Below are positions 30,583 to 40,395 of a stretch of 44,991 nucleotides of DNA, piece after piece. The stretch comes from Hysterium pulicare CBS 123377 (lineage: Eukaryota; Ascomycota; Dothideomycetes; Hysteriales; Hysteriaceae). Made by a program: the position numbers and the translations under genes. The stretch covers positions 1 through 44,991 of the forward strand of contig AJFK01000707.1 of assembly GCA_000467715.1 (NCBI GenBank). Reading direction: 5' to 3'. A model generated the notes under the pieces. That model saw only the letters and a program-made list of their open reading frames with translations. It did no database searches and was not told where the DNA came from. Positions within the stretch are counted from its first letter, which is position 1, and every line of letters starts with the position of its first letter.

Positions 30583-32211
30583 TTAATTACCTACAGTAGA
30601 TCTCTCCGCCCAGTCTACCCATCTCCTCACGACTTCATCCACTCCTTTGACTCCTTCTCTCGTGGCATCAACCTCAAACCACTCCCGGTGTTCTTTCCCG
30701 CAAGCTTCGCAATTCTTTTTCACTCGCGTTTCTGCAAGTTCAATGTGGATAAGCCTTTCTACTCGATGAGCATGTGGGACTTTACGAACGCCAATGTTAT
30801 CAGACACCCTACGCATTGGATCTGATGGTCGCGGTTGGTTTTGATATGACTGGTGGCGTGAAGTTGCAGGGGATCCCCTAGGAGAGGGTGATGGCGAAGG
30901 AGTAGACGATACGTACGGATACCAGCGTACTAGGGAGAGACTGTATCCGCATTGACGTGTCCATTCATTCATACGACGGTGGACGTTGTTTGCTCGGCCG
31001 ATTTTGAGAAGAATCGTCCTCTTCTCCGATCCAGGAGCATTAGATAATTCTGCGGGAATAGCCTTGGAAGTTGAGGGTCGCTGTGATGTACGGACAGAAT
31101 ATTGCCTCAAGACATCGGAGGTTCGGCGGCCTTGCTCGGGTCTAGAAGGAGGAGCAAGAAGAGATGATGCAGCTGTTGAAGGGGGCGGTCCGGCCGATTC
31201 CGACGTCAACCAGAAGATATAGATATAACCCTCTTCGTCATAATCAGAAATTGGCTTGGAGAGCTCAGCAAGCAGCAATGACGTGGTCTGCGGGGAAAGA
31301 GATTTTGGAATATGGGAGAGAAGAAAGCCGGTCTCGGAGTTGCCAGGCGGTCTGATTTTGTTTAAAGGCCGGGCTTGCTTTTCACCAAGAGGTTTCCGTG
31401 CTGGATTGCTACTTATGAGCGGCAGAGCATTTCCCTGAAGTGCGGATTCTCCATTTGGTCGCGGTCTCGGTATCTCTTCTCGGTTCTTCGGTCGTTGATG
31501 TGCTTGCTGAGGATAAGTCGGCGTTGCTGGAGACTCATATTGGGTCATGACTGGAGGTGGTTGGTTTTGTACCCTCTTCTTATGCCTTACTATCTCTACG
31601 TAGTCATCATCTTCGGGTATCACGCAACAGAGTGATTCCCAGAAACCTCGTTTCTTCTTTGGCTTCGATGATGGCCGAATTGTCCCCGGATTCTGTGATG
31701 TACGCCGTCTTCCAGAAGCCATCATGTCACCTGGGACTGACATAAGCGGGCCCTGAACTTGTTCCCAAGTTGGAGGTCGAGTTACTCTTCGAGGAGGATT
31801 GCTTGAAGAATTTCTTCTTTCTCCGCGCTTCTCTCTTCTCGGTGGCTTGGAAGTTGCTATGGGCTCCTCGACTTCCAGGACTCCCAAGCGTGCTACCAAC
31901 GTATCGATGCTACTCCGCTCCTGCAATGGAAAGAGTTGGGTGTTTGTCCTCTGAGGCGTGGAACTATTCGCTGCCGCCAGCCTCTCCGCTTGATCCTTGT
32001 GTTGCCAGCAGAAGAATGCGGCAGCACCCTCATCATCATCGCTATCCACGGAAACCACGGCCAATATGCCATCGTTACGGGAAGATTTTGCGGTGCTTAT
32101 ACTACGGCGACATGGTCTGCCGCTGGAGGTGATGCCTTTGCATGTCGTAGCAGGGTTTTTGGAATCGGATCGTGGGAGGAGAGACTCGGGGGTATGGGGT
32201 ATGAAAGGCAT
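30583..32211 (-). CDS. T5orf172-domain (DUF1766, GIY-YIG-like) protein
   Basis: An intronless 542-residue protein. Near the N-terminus a Cys/His set (CKGITSSGRPCRR ... FFCWQHKD, ~residues 24-72) looks like a small zinc-binding module. A long disordered region rich in Pro, Arg and Ser follows. The T5orf172 domain is split: GYIYIFWLT near 327, then after a low-complexity insert LLKIGRANNVHRRMNEWTRQCG (~398-419, core KIGRANNVHRR), and HRVERLIHIELAE with CEACGKEHREWFEV near 497-513. Family knowledge: the domain belongs to the GIY-YIG nuclease superfamily and occurs in fission yeast Mug113. Nuclease activity in the fungal proteins is unproven. The Tyr, Arg and Glu needed for such a site are present. 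Confidence 0.82.
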   Translation of the reverse strand: MPFIPHTPESLLPRSDSKNPATTCKGITSSGRPCRRSISTAKSSRNDGILAVVSVDSDDDEGAAAFFCWQHKDQAERLAAANSSTPQRTNTQLFPLQERSSIDTLVARLGVLEVEEPIATSKPPRREKRGERRNSSSNPPRRVTRPPTWEQVQGPLMSVPGDMMASGRRRTSQNPGTIRPSSKPKKKRGFWESLCCVIPEDDDYVEIVRHKKRVQNQPPPVMTQYESPATPTYPQQAHQRPKNREEIPRPRPNGESALQGNALPLISSNPARKPLGEKQARPLNKIRPPGNSETGFLLSHIPKSLSPQTTSLLLAELSKPISDYDEEGYIYIFWLTSESAGPPPSTAASSLLAPPSRPEQGRRTSDVLRQYSVRTSQRPSTSKAIPAELSNAPGSEKRTILLKIGRANNVHRRMNEWTRQCGYSLSLVRWYPYVSSTPSPSPSPRGSPATSRHQSYQNQPRPSDPMRRVSDNIGVRKVPHAHRVERLIHIELAETRVKKNCEACGKEHREWFEVDATREGVKGVDEVVRRWVDWAERSTVGN

Positions 32212-32645
32212 GCTGTCAAGAGAGAATACTCGTAACCTGCCGTCAAGTTATGTGGTGATTAGCAGCGGAGGATTAGTGTAAGTGTGAAGTATGCGAGACC
32301 GTTCGCGAGCAGAAGGGTATTAATGTAGTCTTCGCATTGTGTTGTTTTAGTGGTGTTGAAGGAGTGAAATGGAGCATGGCAGCTTCGACTTCGCCTGACA
32401 GAGGCTATGTGCGAACACCATGTTACCTACCTAGGTATCTGCCTGGGTCAATGGTCGAGTTAGAATTGAGATGGCGGGATGTTGGGGGAAACGAAGGCGG
32501 CTGGAAAGTGGCTGTGCGTGTGGCTTAACCTTTCGCTTAGCCCGCATCCTTCGCGCCCACCACGCTAGATACATAAACTGCAAAAATGAACGTCTTTTGA
32601 TGCAGAAGGGCACCACCACGAGCAATACAATCGCAATGACATGCC
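32212..32645. promoter_or_regulatory. Upstream region of the T5orf172 gene
   Basis: About 430 bp between the gene start and the tRNA-Gly terminator. A repeated word cctacctaggtatctgcctg occurs at ~32425. No other gene. Confidence 0.4.
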
Positions 32646-32650
32646 AAAAA
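32646..32650 (-). terminator. RNA polymerase III terminator of tRNA-Gly
   Basis: Five T on the minus strand, eight bases after the 3' end of the tRNA, the usual signal for Pol III release. Confidence 0.75.
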
Positions 32651-32657
32651 CAAATGC

Positions 32658-32728
32658 TGCATCGGCCGGGAATCGAACCCGGGGCTAGCCGATGGCAACG
32701 GCTAATTTTACCACTAAACCACCGATGC
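32658..32728 (-). tRNA. tRNA-Gly (anticodon GCC)
   Basis: A 71-base cloverleaf with acceptor stem GCATCGG/CCGATGC and discriminator A. The D arm is TGGTTTAGTGGTA. The anticodon stem-loop AGCCG-TTGCCAT-CGGCT shows anticodon GCC, and the T arm is CCGGG-TTCGATT-CCCGG. The B box GGTTCGATTCC is perfect, and no intron is present. It matches the standard eukaryotic tRNA-Gly closely, so it is very likely functional. Confidence 0.97.
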
Positions 32729-35700
32729 TGAATAGTTTTTATAAGGGTTGAATTTGAATTATTGCTTTATATACATTTAGTTTTTGCCTAAAAATTTCAG
32801 TAACATCTTTGCTGGATCTATAGATCCTATGTCTTGGCTTTGAAAATAAGTTTACTGTTGCGTGTTGCTGGGAATGCCTGCTGTGTCTTTTTCACACTTT
32901 AATAGGTAGGTATTACAAAACGACCAATGTATTTTTGAAATCCAAATTTCGGCATTTCTTGGCAAGCTAAGAGGTCCTGTGCCCTGACCACAGCAACCCT
33001 CATTGTCCCCTCCAAAAGATCAGAATACAGCAGACAGGTCCTCGGCCCATAATACAATCACAACGAGACAATCAATGATCATCGCAACGACATTTCAGAT
33101 TATTGTGCAACTGCGACCAACGCTTCCCTCCCTCGCCTCTCGCGATATCGCAGTTTCAACCATAAGTCAACCGAATCCTCCAAACCTCCATTACCAGCAA
33201 TGTCATTCGCGTAAGCCCGGTTTGCCAACCTTTGTCATGAATAGTGCCTCTTGAGCTGAGACGCGGAGTCTCCTCCGCCTGAATCCTACGCAAGTACCGC
33301 CGCCAGGCGATCATTGCCAAAGAGTCTCTTGGTAAAGGGAGGGGAGGGCTTACCGAACAGCTTCCACTCTTAAATCATCCACTCGGGATTTTTTCGTATT
33401 TGATTGTTCTGCTGCCTAATAGCTGTAATGGCTGGGAATATGTCTGTATGAAAGTAAAGAGAGTTGAAACGATGAGTAGTGTGGTAGTATTGATGAAGAG
33501 CGTTGGAGACCGTTGAAAGAGAAGACTGGCCGAGCAGCGCTTTTCAATTTACACTAGGTAAGCGTTGAGTCAACGGAGTGTTGACTTAGAGTCGACCCAT
33601 TGATGTTTATCGTCGTCAATACTGACAATAGCGTGCAAACCATAACCAAAGGACCAAAACCAAAGAGACTGAATGCGAAATCAAAAAATCACCCTTACAT
33701 TATGCAATGAGATTAACCATGAATGAGAGCTTTGAAAATAATCGCCGCTGACGCGTGGTTGAGCTTTACCAATATCTTCTTCAACACAGCAGACAGAGTT
33801 CACCAGGAGCTGGATGTGAACAGGTGGAAAAACTAAAGGACGCCATGTCGCAACGCAGTCGAGAAGCGCGAACAAGGAATTGATCGAGTGGCAGTAGATC
33901 GAGTTGTTAAGAGCGTGATAATGTGACGCAGCTTAATGCAAGGCTACCCCTTAGCAGTGCTTGAGTGACGGCGAGTCGGAGTCCAACCAAGGCAGATCCA
34001 AGAACAGAACCACAGATCCACGGATCCACGCTCGAGCGAGCCAATGACTGGTCGAGGCAATCTGCAAGAGGACGGATGACTGACGAAATCTAGAAACACA
34101 TTTTGGGGTCAGCCTGTGAGAATGTCTCACTTGAGTGAGTGGGCTGCGGAAAGAAAATGTATAAAACCCTACTCCTCCCCGAGTCCGTCCTCGACAATTC
34201 CCAATCCCTCAGAACGCAACAAGTGTCCGCATATACCACCCAATAACCCGAAGGTTAGAGGGGGCGGTCGGAAGGATGACATACTCATACACTGGGAAGG
34301 AATGTCTCAAGAGTTGGTTCATCGGAAGGGTACCCACCTATCGAAGCACACATCCATCCATCAACCCTTCCACAACGTCTTGCATTTGTCCAGCTCTGGT
34401 TCTCAACTTGTTGCGAACTGGCTTGTGGATAAATGCTGGCGTGAGGAAGGCTGGGATAACTTGTGGACGCGTCGAAAAGTGGTCTACGATTCCGTTGGAC
34501 TGTTTCTTTGAGATGCGTGGGCTTGGTCTGATGATGACGAGGAGGTTGGGCTGGGTGCCGGATCTTGCATGTTCAGCATGGAAGAGCGGTCGGAGCAGCT
34601 TCAGCTCGTGCTGAAGACCACAAGAAGGACGGGACGGGACGATCTTAGGTTGGACTTGAAGTATGCTTTTGAGAAGGCCAGAACGAAGATCCAATGTAGG
34701 ACAATCATATGGAGATAGATGGAAGAGGAACGGAGTCAAGTGGAGGAGGAACGTTGTTTTTAAGGACAAGCCCATGCCCTTCATCGTTCTTGTGGGAATT
34801 GTCTTCGCAGGAAACCATGAACAGGAGACGTAGAAGGAGTCGTTGCTTGAGGCAAGCTCAGCAGCAGGGACGGACTGTCTAGTGTCGGCAAGAGCGTGTC
34901 TGCAACACCATCACCATAAGGTACGTCATGATCAGTTGTCAGCATGCGAAATATATGTGTTTCATTCTCCATAGTCTCTCCATCATGCTCACAGGTCGGC
35001 CGACGGCTGCGCTACGCATCGCTGTATCTGAGGGCGTATTCACTAGCACTCGAGACCACTCAGGCTGGCAACTCTCCATGAGCATATACCAATCTCGATT
35101 GTATCACACCATTTGTGAATCTGTTTCACCTTGTTCCGCATGCAGAGGTATCTACATGTTGGGACAATTGGCTGAAAATCTTATCTTTTTCCCGGCTCCC
35201 ACACGGCGCGGGTCTCCCTAGCGGAGCATATCTCACCTCACCACTGTTACAATCTCAATCCATCCGTTTCCGCATTTATTCGTCACACAGGAGATAAGAT
35301 CCCAGTCCTCCGAAGCAGGGAAGGACGGCCCCAAGAAGGACAATCCTCTTAATTAATAAAACAGACTCATCAGCTAAACCTCCCCTTTTCAGACGTCCTC
35401 CGAAAAATATATACCATTTACCGAGGTTTTTACCTCCCTAAGGTCTTACTATTTCTGTTTACGAAATTCCAAAATAAAAATCATTCTGACTGGCTTGCTG
35501 CAACCCCTTAAACCCGACTTTGCTCCCGCGAAAGAGAAATCTAAGAACATATGCTTGCTCGTAGATTCTAGCTAATATTCCTGGGGAGATATCGAAGAAA
35601 AAATGCCAGACCAGTACCCCTAGCACATGGACTGGAGGGAAATGTCAAGCTAAGCTAGGGAGAACCGTAGAGTCATATACTCTTCTTAACGCAATAGGTG

Positions 35701-36817
35701 TTGCTAATTCGTTAGATTCTAGATATAGTTTCCCTGCATATATAACAACACGACATTTTCGATGTCCGCTGAGGGCTGGATACTCCTAGAGGAGTACATT
35801 ACTAAGGTCATACATGGTATGCGGACAGCAAGGAGAGTCATCATGTGGTTGATACATAGCCCGGATTCCAACGATTTACGACAACCACTGTGCTAAGTAT
35901 GCAGCAGTGTATTTTGATGATCCCCTAAACACCTAGCGTCATAGTTTGAAAGCACCACACGGATACATTGTACGCGAGCAACCTTTCCGAATACTCAGGC
36001 ATTCATTGGCCTTCGAAGCACTCAGGTCCATTGGGGATTATTTCCAAATATTTTTCTTTCGGGATTCCAATGGGCTTTTCAAGTTGAAATACCACTACAT
36101 TTCACTATTGATGTCAGTCCTCTATCATCATTACCACCCTTTCTTGATAGGCAGCTCTTTATGGCATGATTGTTTCCCGCAATGGTTGACCAAATCAGTG
36201 TTTATCCATGTAACTCCAGATTGGATAATCGCCGGCTGCTGGAGTTATAACTTCAACGTGGAGGGCTGAGAATGCTGCAAAGGAGGACCAAAGTCATAAA
36301 TTTGTTTGCCGGAAATGAGATGGCCGTATCTTCTACTGAATGCAGCCAAAAGGTCTGTCTTCATGTTTTCTTCAGCATGTGGCTGGGCCGTAGGATAGAT
36401 AGAGGTTGATGGGTGGTTGAACAGCGTTTGGAGCCAAGATTCAAGAACCTTAAGTTAACTCAACCTTTCAGCTTCGAGTGCTTTTTAATGTATAGACAAG
36501 GTAGGGAAAGTGTAGAAAAGTGAGCAGCGAAATAAAATAAATTGATAGACATCTATGAAATGTTTCTCGCATACTTAACCACAAACTAAGCATGGAGAAA
36601 TAGAACTTCAGCGCAACGAACCTCCCGAACTAGTTTCTTTGTCGTCAGTGAATTATGTACGCTATTAATTCGACTTCGTCCGATCTCTTATCAAAATATC
36701 GATCTCCTAATTCTTCTTTCTGGACTTTCTCTGTAACTAGGAGCTAATTTAATCCCGAGAATTAAAAATTTGAGTAGCTAGCACCCAAATTCTATAGATC
36801 TAGAAAAATAAAAAAGT
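32729..36817. other. Gene-poor, partly AT-rich 4-kb stretch between two tRNA genes
   Basis: No supported gene in about 4 kb. The densest AT-rich part (35340-35780 and 36500-36830) has TA-rich words such as ctagctaatattcc and ttagattctagatatag, like decayed repeats. 33560-33590 has a small inverted repeat (agtcaac ... gttgact). 34606-34624 has a hairpin CTTCAGC-TCGT-GCTGAAG. Some frames of 100-150 residues exist (plus 34116-34511, minus 34338-34784), but they overlap each other and match nothing. A tiny candidate first exon (ATGTCATTCGC then gtaag) lies at ~33199, with no convincing second exon. Confidence 0.45.
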
Positions 36818-36822
36818 AAAAA
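36818..36822 (-). terminator. RNA polymerase III terminator of tRNA-Ser
   Basis: Five T on the minus strand, 13 bases past the tRNA 3' end, with further T runs just beyond (36811-36815). Confidence 0.65.
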
Positions 36823-36835
36823 TAATTTTAAAGGC

Positions 36836-36938
36836 CGACACGAGCAGGATTCGAACCTGCGCGCCCGAAGGCAATGCCTAACTTAACCTCGTACGAGGAA
36901 ATAGCAGGGCATCCCGTTAACCACTCCGGCATCGTGCC
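36836..36938 (-). tRNA. tRNA-Ser (anticodon GCU) with a 22-nt intron
   Basis: A 103-base gene. The acceptor stem GGCACGA pairs with TCGTGTC (one G-T) and the discriminator is G, as serine tRNAs require. The D arm is GCCGGAGTGGTTAACGG. Anticodon stem ATGCC/GGCAT encloses CTGCTA + A, with anticodon GCT at 36905-36903. An intron at 36901-36880 sits in the canonical place one base 3' of the anticodon. A long variable arm (GCC-TTCG-GGC) and T arm GCAGG-TTCGAAT-CCTGC complete it. The long variable arm and G73 confirm Ser over other isotypes. The intron contains a perfect 12-base palindrome, CCTCGTACGAGG. Confidence 0.93.
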
Positions 36939-37547
36939 TTTTCATTAAGAATTTCGTCAAATTTTAATAATTATATAGCAAAATTATCGCAGGCTGCTTT
37001 AAAACTTCACTATAATCTTGTTTGCTAGGCAAGACTAGTTTGCCTAGTAGGTAAGAGCTAGACTCAATGGAACTCCAAAAGGCGGGGTGTACCGAATCGA
37101 GAATCTGTCTTGGCAAAGACGGTGTTTCACGGCACGAGATATCATTTTTTGCTATATTTTTGAGCAGGGATACAAAATCTAGGGAAGAATTGTGAGACAC
37201 AGATGAAAGGGAAAATCATTGATTCGCTGGTCAAGGTTTTGTCTATGTAGTAGCTGTGTTCGCTAAGCAGATCCGAATGACATGTTCACATTGATTGGTG
37301 GTGCTAGAAAATATATCGAAGGGAGGGGGGAGAAGATCTGTTCAATTTCGATGCAGTCCAGCTCCGCACTTAAAGAGTATAAAGTAGTAATGGTAAGAGA
37401 GTTGTAGCCAGCCTCTCTCCATATTTTCCCCCCAAAATCCTCTCCCGGACCAAAAGCCGAAGAAATACAGTCCTCTCCTTACCCCTTCAAGATGCTGTCA
37501 AAATCATGCTGCTGAAGTCCATCTCCCTAATTTGTCACCATGCCCCT
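36939..37547. other. Intergenic region between tRNA-Ser and the coiled-coil protein gene
   Basis: About 600 bp containing the tRNA 5' flank and the 3' flank of the next gene. A short minus-strand frame (36964-37200) has no match. Nothing else recognised. Confidence 0.4.
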
Positions 37548-39212
37548 CTAAAAACCCCAAGGCCCATCAACAACCGTCAACGCGCCCTCAATTCCATCTT
37601 CCAGTTTCTGTATCCGTCCCTTCAAAATGTGATTCTCCTCTCTTGCTTGCGACAGCCGTCCCCAAACACTACTCTGAGATCCACCTTCGCAATTTGCACA
37701 TCCCCATCCCTGGTTCGAAATTTGCCCCTTCCCATTCATCCCTCCAAGGACCTTTTCGTACGTGCTCGGTCTATGCACGAGTTGCGGTTTTCGGGGCGTC
37801 GGTGTTGTATCTGTATGAGATTCTGGTTCCATGAATGAAGCAGCCGATGAAGGGAGAGTATCTGTCGGGCTCATTGCACCATTTGCGCGGGAGAATATAC
37901 TGGCGGCTTCGGAATCGCATTCTGATTCGAAACCTGAATCCACGGAGACATCTGAATTAGAAGTTCGCTTTCTCCTTGTGGGACTCTGGCATTCCACGTG
38001 CGCACAAGCGGGACCTCTGACTAAGGCTATCGAACGTTTCCTCGCCTCCTCTTCCTCACGGCGTTTTTGCCGTTCAAGTGCGAGCTCGTTTGCCATTTTC
38101 TGCATTTGGGCTTCATGGTCCGCGGCGCGGGGAGTCATGGTATCGAGTTGCATTTTTAAATGTCGTATCCGAGTGTCTGTCTCATCTAGTTCGTCGGCTT
38201 GGGCACTTTGCTCGGCTTGGGCGTCGCACAGTGCAGTCGACAATGCACGGTATGAAGATTGATAACGTGTTATGATTCTCTCTGCTGTCGATAGTAGGTC
38301 GTGGAAGGAGGATGGTGCCAAGGGGTCTACGGGTCCGTGTGGGAAGAGTGATTGAGAGATGTTCATGTTGAGGAGTTCATCTGAAGGATTGTGGTAGTTG
38401 GTTGCATGGTTAGTAGTCGGCACAGTCGCAGCCTTCTGGGTAGATAAGAGCCAAGCAAATTTATTGCTTGCTGCTTTACTGTTCGAGGATGATTGTAGAG
38501 TCGACTGTTGTTGTTTTGGAGTTGTCTCTGCCGCTGCGGTAAGGGTTGGAGCCCGGTTGAAGATGTTAGCCATCATCGTAGGCTCCTCGTCCTCCTCTTC
38601 CGAATCTGAATTAAAATCCGATTCTGAGTCCTCCCCTGGGTATTCTTTGCTTGGAGATGGAGGTCCAACCCCCAAGGTGACTGGAGCGGATGACCCGTTA
38701 AACCAGTCGCCAAATAACTTTGACCCTGCTCGTGACTTGGGTTGTGAGGCAGTCGTTTCGGAGATGTGGGTCGTGCTTCGAGAAGGTATGAAGCTCGCAA
38801 GGGATTTGGTAGGAGAGTGAAAAGATGTTTTCGATGTATGTTGTTGTATTGTTGATGTAGCTCTGTTGACTAAAGGTCTGCAGTTCTCGAAGAAAGTGCC
38901 GGTTAAGGATCTCTGGTGTCCGTTATTAACTGGGGAGCCGTAATCGTCAAGTGGTGAGATGTCGTGTGGATCGTAGTGAGACGGTCGCGAGGTCAAAGCG
39001 GAAGGAGGTGGTGCGAGATTGAGGGGAATGTCGTCGTAACCCGAATACTCGTCAACAGACTCGTGGACAGAGGGAGGGTTTTGTCGTAGTGGGTGTAGGT
39101 CTCTATTTTCCCCTCTCAGTGAACAGAGCGTTGCATTAGAGGTCGGCTGGTAGGTCGGAGTTGACATTCGTCGGAAGCTCGGGTTGGACGCATTTGAAGC
39201 ATGATTAACCAT
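37548..39212 (-). CDS. Conserved-looking fungal protein with a coiled coil, function unknown
   Basis: A single exon of 554 residues starts at an ATG in good context (accATGG). I recognise no domain. The first ~200 residues are disordered and Ser/Pro/Thr-rich. A short ordered motif GSKLFGDWFNGSSAPVTLG lies near 165-185, then an acidic patch (SESDFNSDSEEEDEEP). Residues ~300-395 form a coiled coil (FHDLLSTAERIITRYQSSYR ... QMQKMANELALERQKRREEEE). A C-terminal block holds SDVSVDSGFESECDSEAASIF and a CxNC-like WGCANCEGGSQSSVWGRLSQ, followed by a final short coil. The layout suggests a scaffold or regulated cytoplasmic protein with many phospho-sites, but no function should be assigned. Confidence 0.75.
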   Translation of the reverse strand: MVNHASNASNPSFRRMSTPTYQPTSNATLCSLRGENRDLHPLRQNPPSVHESVDEYSGYDDIPLNLAPPPSALTSRPSHYDPHDISPLDDYGSPVNNGHQRSLTGTFFENCRPLVNRATSTIQQHTSKTSFHSPTKSLASFIPSRSTTHISETTASQPKSRAGSKLFGDWFNGSSAPVTLGVGPPSPSKEYPGEDSESDFNSDSEEEDEEPTMMANIFNRAPTLTAAAETTPKQQQSTLQSSSNSKAASNKFAWLLSTQKAATVPTTNHATNYHNPSDELLNMNISQSLFPHGPVDPLAPSSFHDLLSTAERIITRYQSSYRALSTALCDAQAEQSAQADELDETDTRIRHLKMQLDTMTPRAADHEAQMQKMANELALERQKRREEEEARKRSIALVRGPACAHVECQSPTRRKRTSNSDVSVDSGFESECDSEAASIFSRANGAMSPTDTLPSSAASFMEPESHTDTTPTPRKPQLVHRPSTYEKVLGGMNGKGQISNQGWGCANCEGGSQSSVWGRLSQAREENHILKGRIQKLEDGIEGALTVVDGPWGF

Positions 39213-40395
39213 GGTACACCCCGCCGGAATGGAGCCCGATCGAGATGACAGGAATGCGCAGTCGGAAGATTCTTTCGTGGCCTTAACTTCTCACTCGAAA
39301 ACCACGGTTACTTGACGTGAAACGCGATAGCAAATCACCCTGTCGTTATGCTTTGAGTGCGCTGGGATACCTGGCTCAGCTCGGTGTGGTGTTGAGGAAA
39401 ACGGAGCAGTAACAAAACAACAAAGTTTGCAACTGCACTTCGAATTGCTCCAGCAGAGGAATGATGGAGACGAAAAGTGTCGCACAGCAGCAAGCAAGAA
39501 TTCAGCCCGTGGTTGCTGGAGAAGCGGTGGTGTACCCGTTAAATGTCGGGCCAGAAAGTAGAAAGGCAGGGTGTGGCTGGGCGTGGCGTGCCAGCCAGCC
39601 CATGAAACAACCACCAGGTTCGCCTCGATCCCTCGTCAGCTCCAAGTAAAACAGGCTTTGCATCCCTGGGTTAAAACGCATGAAGACGCAATTTTTGCCG
39701 TAACAGACGCTTAAAATATCTCGACATGTCCAAAACACCTGCCTCCCACAGTGTCGGATTTGCCATCCTGAAAGCCGCCATCCGGCCGACGGTGACTTGA
39801 CTAGACGGCCTAACTCACCACCACAACATACCTAAGTATTTAACATTGCTTTTGCGCACCAAGCTTTTGCTATTCTTCAGTGACGGAGCTTCTTCTGTTA
39901 ATGGAAATCGTTATATTGGCAAGGATGGGATCTGCGTTCCGGCTCCACACTCCCACTTCCACGTTTCATGCAATGGATCCGAGCTGCAGTAACGTGCAGT
40001 GAACATGCACAATATCCGATCACTCGGAATACTTACATATATTAATACGCATGTTGACATTCTCACCTATTTTTCAAAACCGATCTACTTTAAAGTTGCA
40101 ATTACGAAACGAAAAGTAAAATATTCACTGAGCTACTCAGATCTAAGAGATGTAGGTTTCAGCATCGCGAAAATAGTCCCCAGCTAGAGCCAGCGGCCAA
40201 ATCGCGATGTCTGGAACTACCTAGCGGACCATTTTGGCGTATTGCGAATTCCTACACAGATCTTGACTTATCAAATTACAAAGATTGATGGTATTACTAT
40301 CCTTTAATCCAAGTTCAGCAAAGGACAACTATACACAATCTGTTGGTGCATTCTACGAAACGTCCATGACATCTTTCCTGCTTGACCATTTTACT
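39213..40395. other. Intergenic region upstream of the coiled-coil protein gene
   Basis: About 1.2 kb. The right part of the interval (39980-40400) is AT-rich. A frame at 39291-39614 lacks an ATG and lies in the probable leader of the coiled-coil gene. No gene supported. Confidence 0.4.

Noticed and set aside
34116-34784. Overlapping 131-residue plus and 148-residue minus frames in the gene-poor stretch
   Set aside because: They overlap on opposite strands, the plus frame lacks an ATG at its start, and neither shows domains; the hydrophobic start of the minus one is weak as a signal peptide.
35946-36269. 107-residue plus-strand frame
   Set aside because: It begins at a TTG, sits in AT-rich DNA and has no family resemblance.
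32729-36835. LTR element or DNA transposon
   Set aside because: No terminal repeats, target-site duplications or transposase/reverse-transcriptase-like frames could be seen; only decayed-looking composition.
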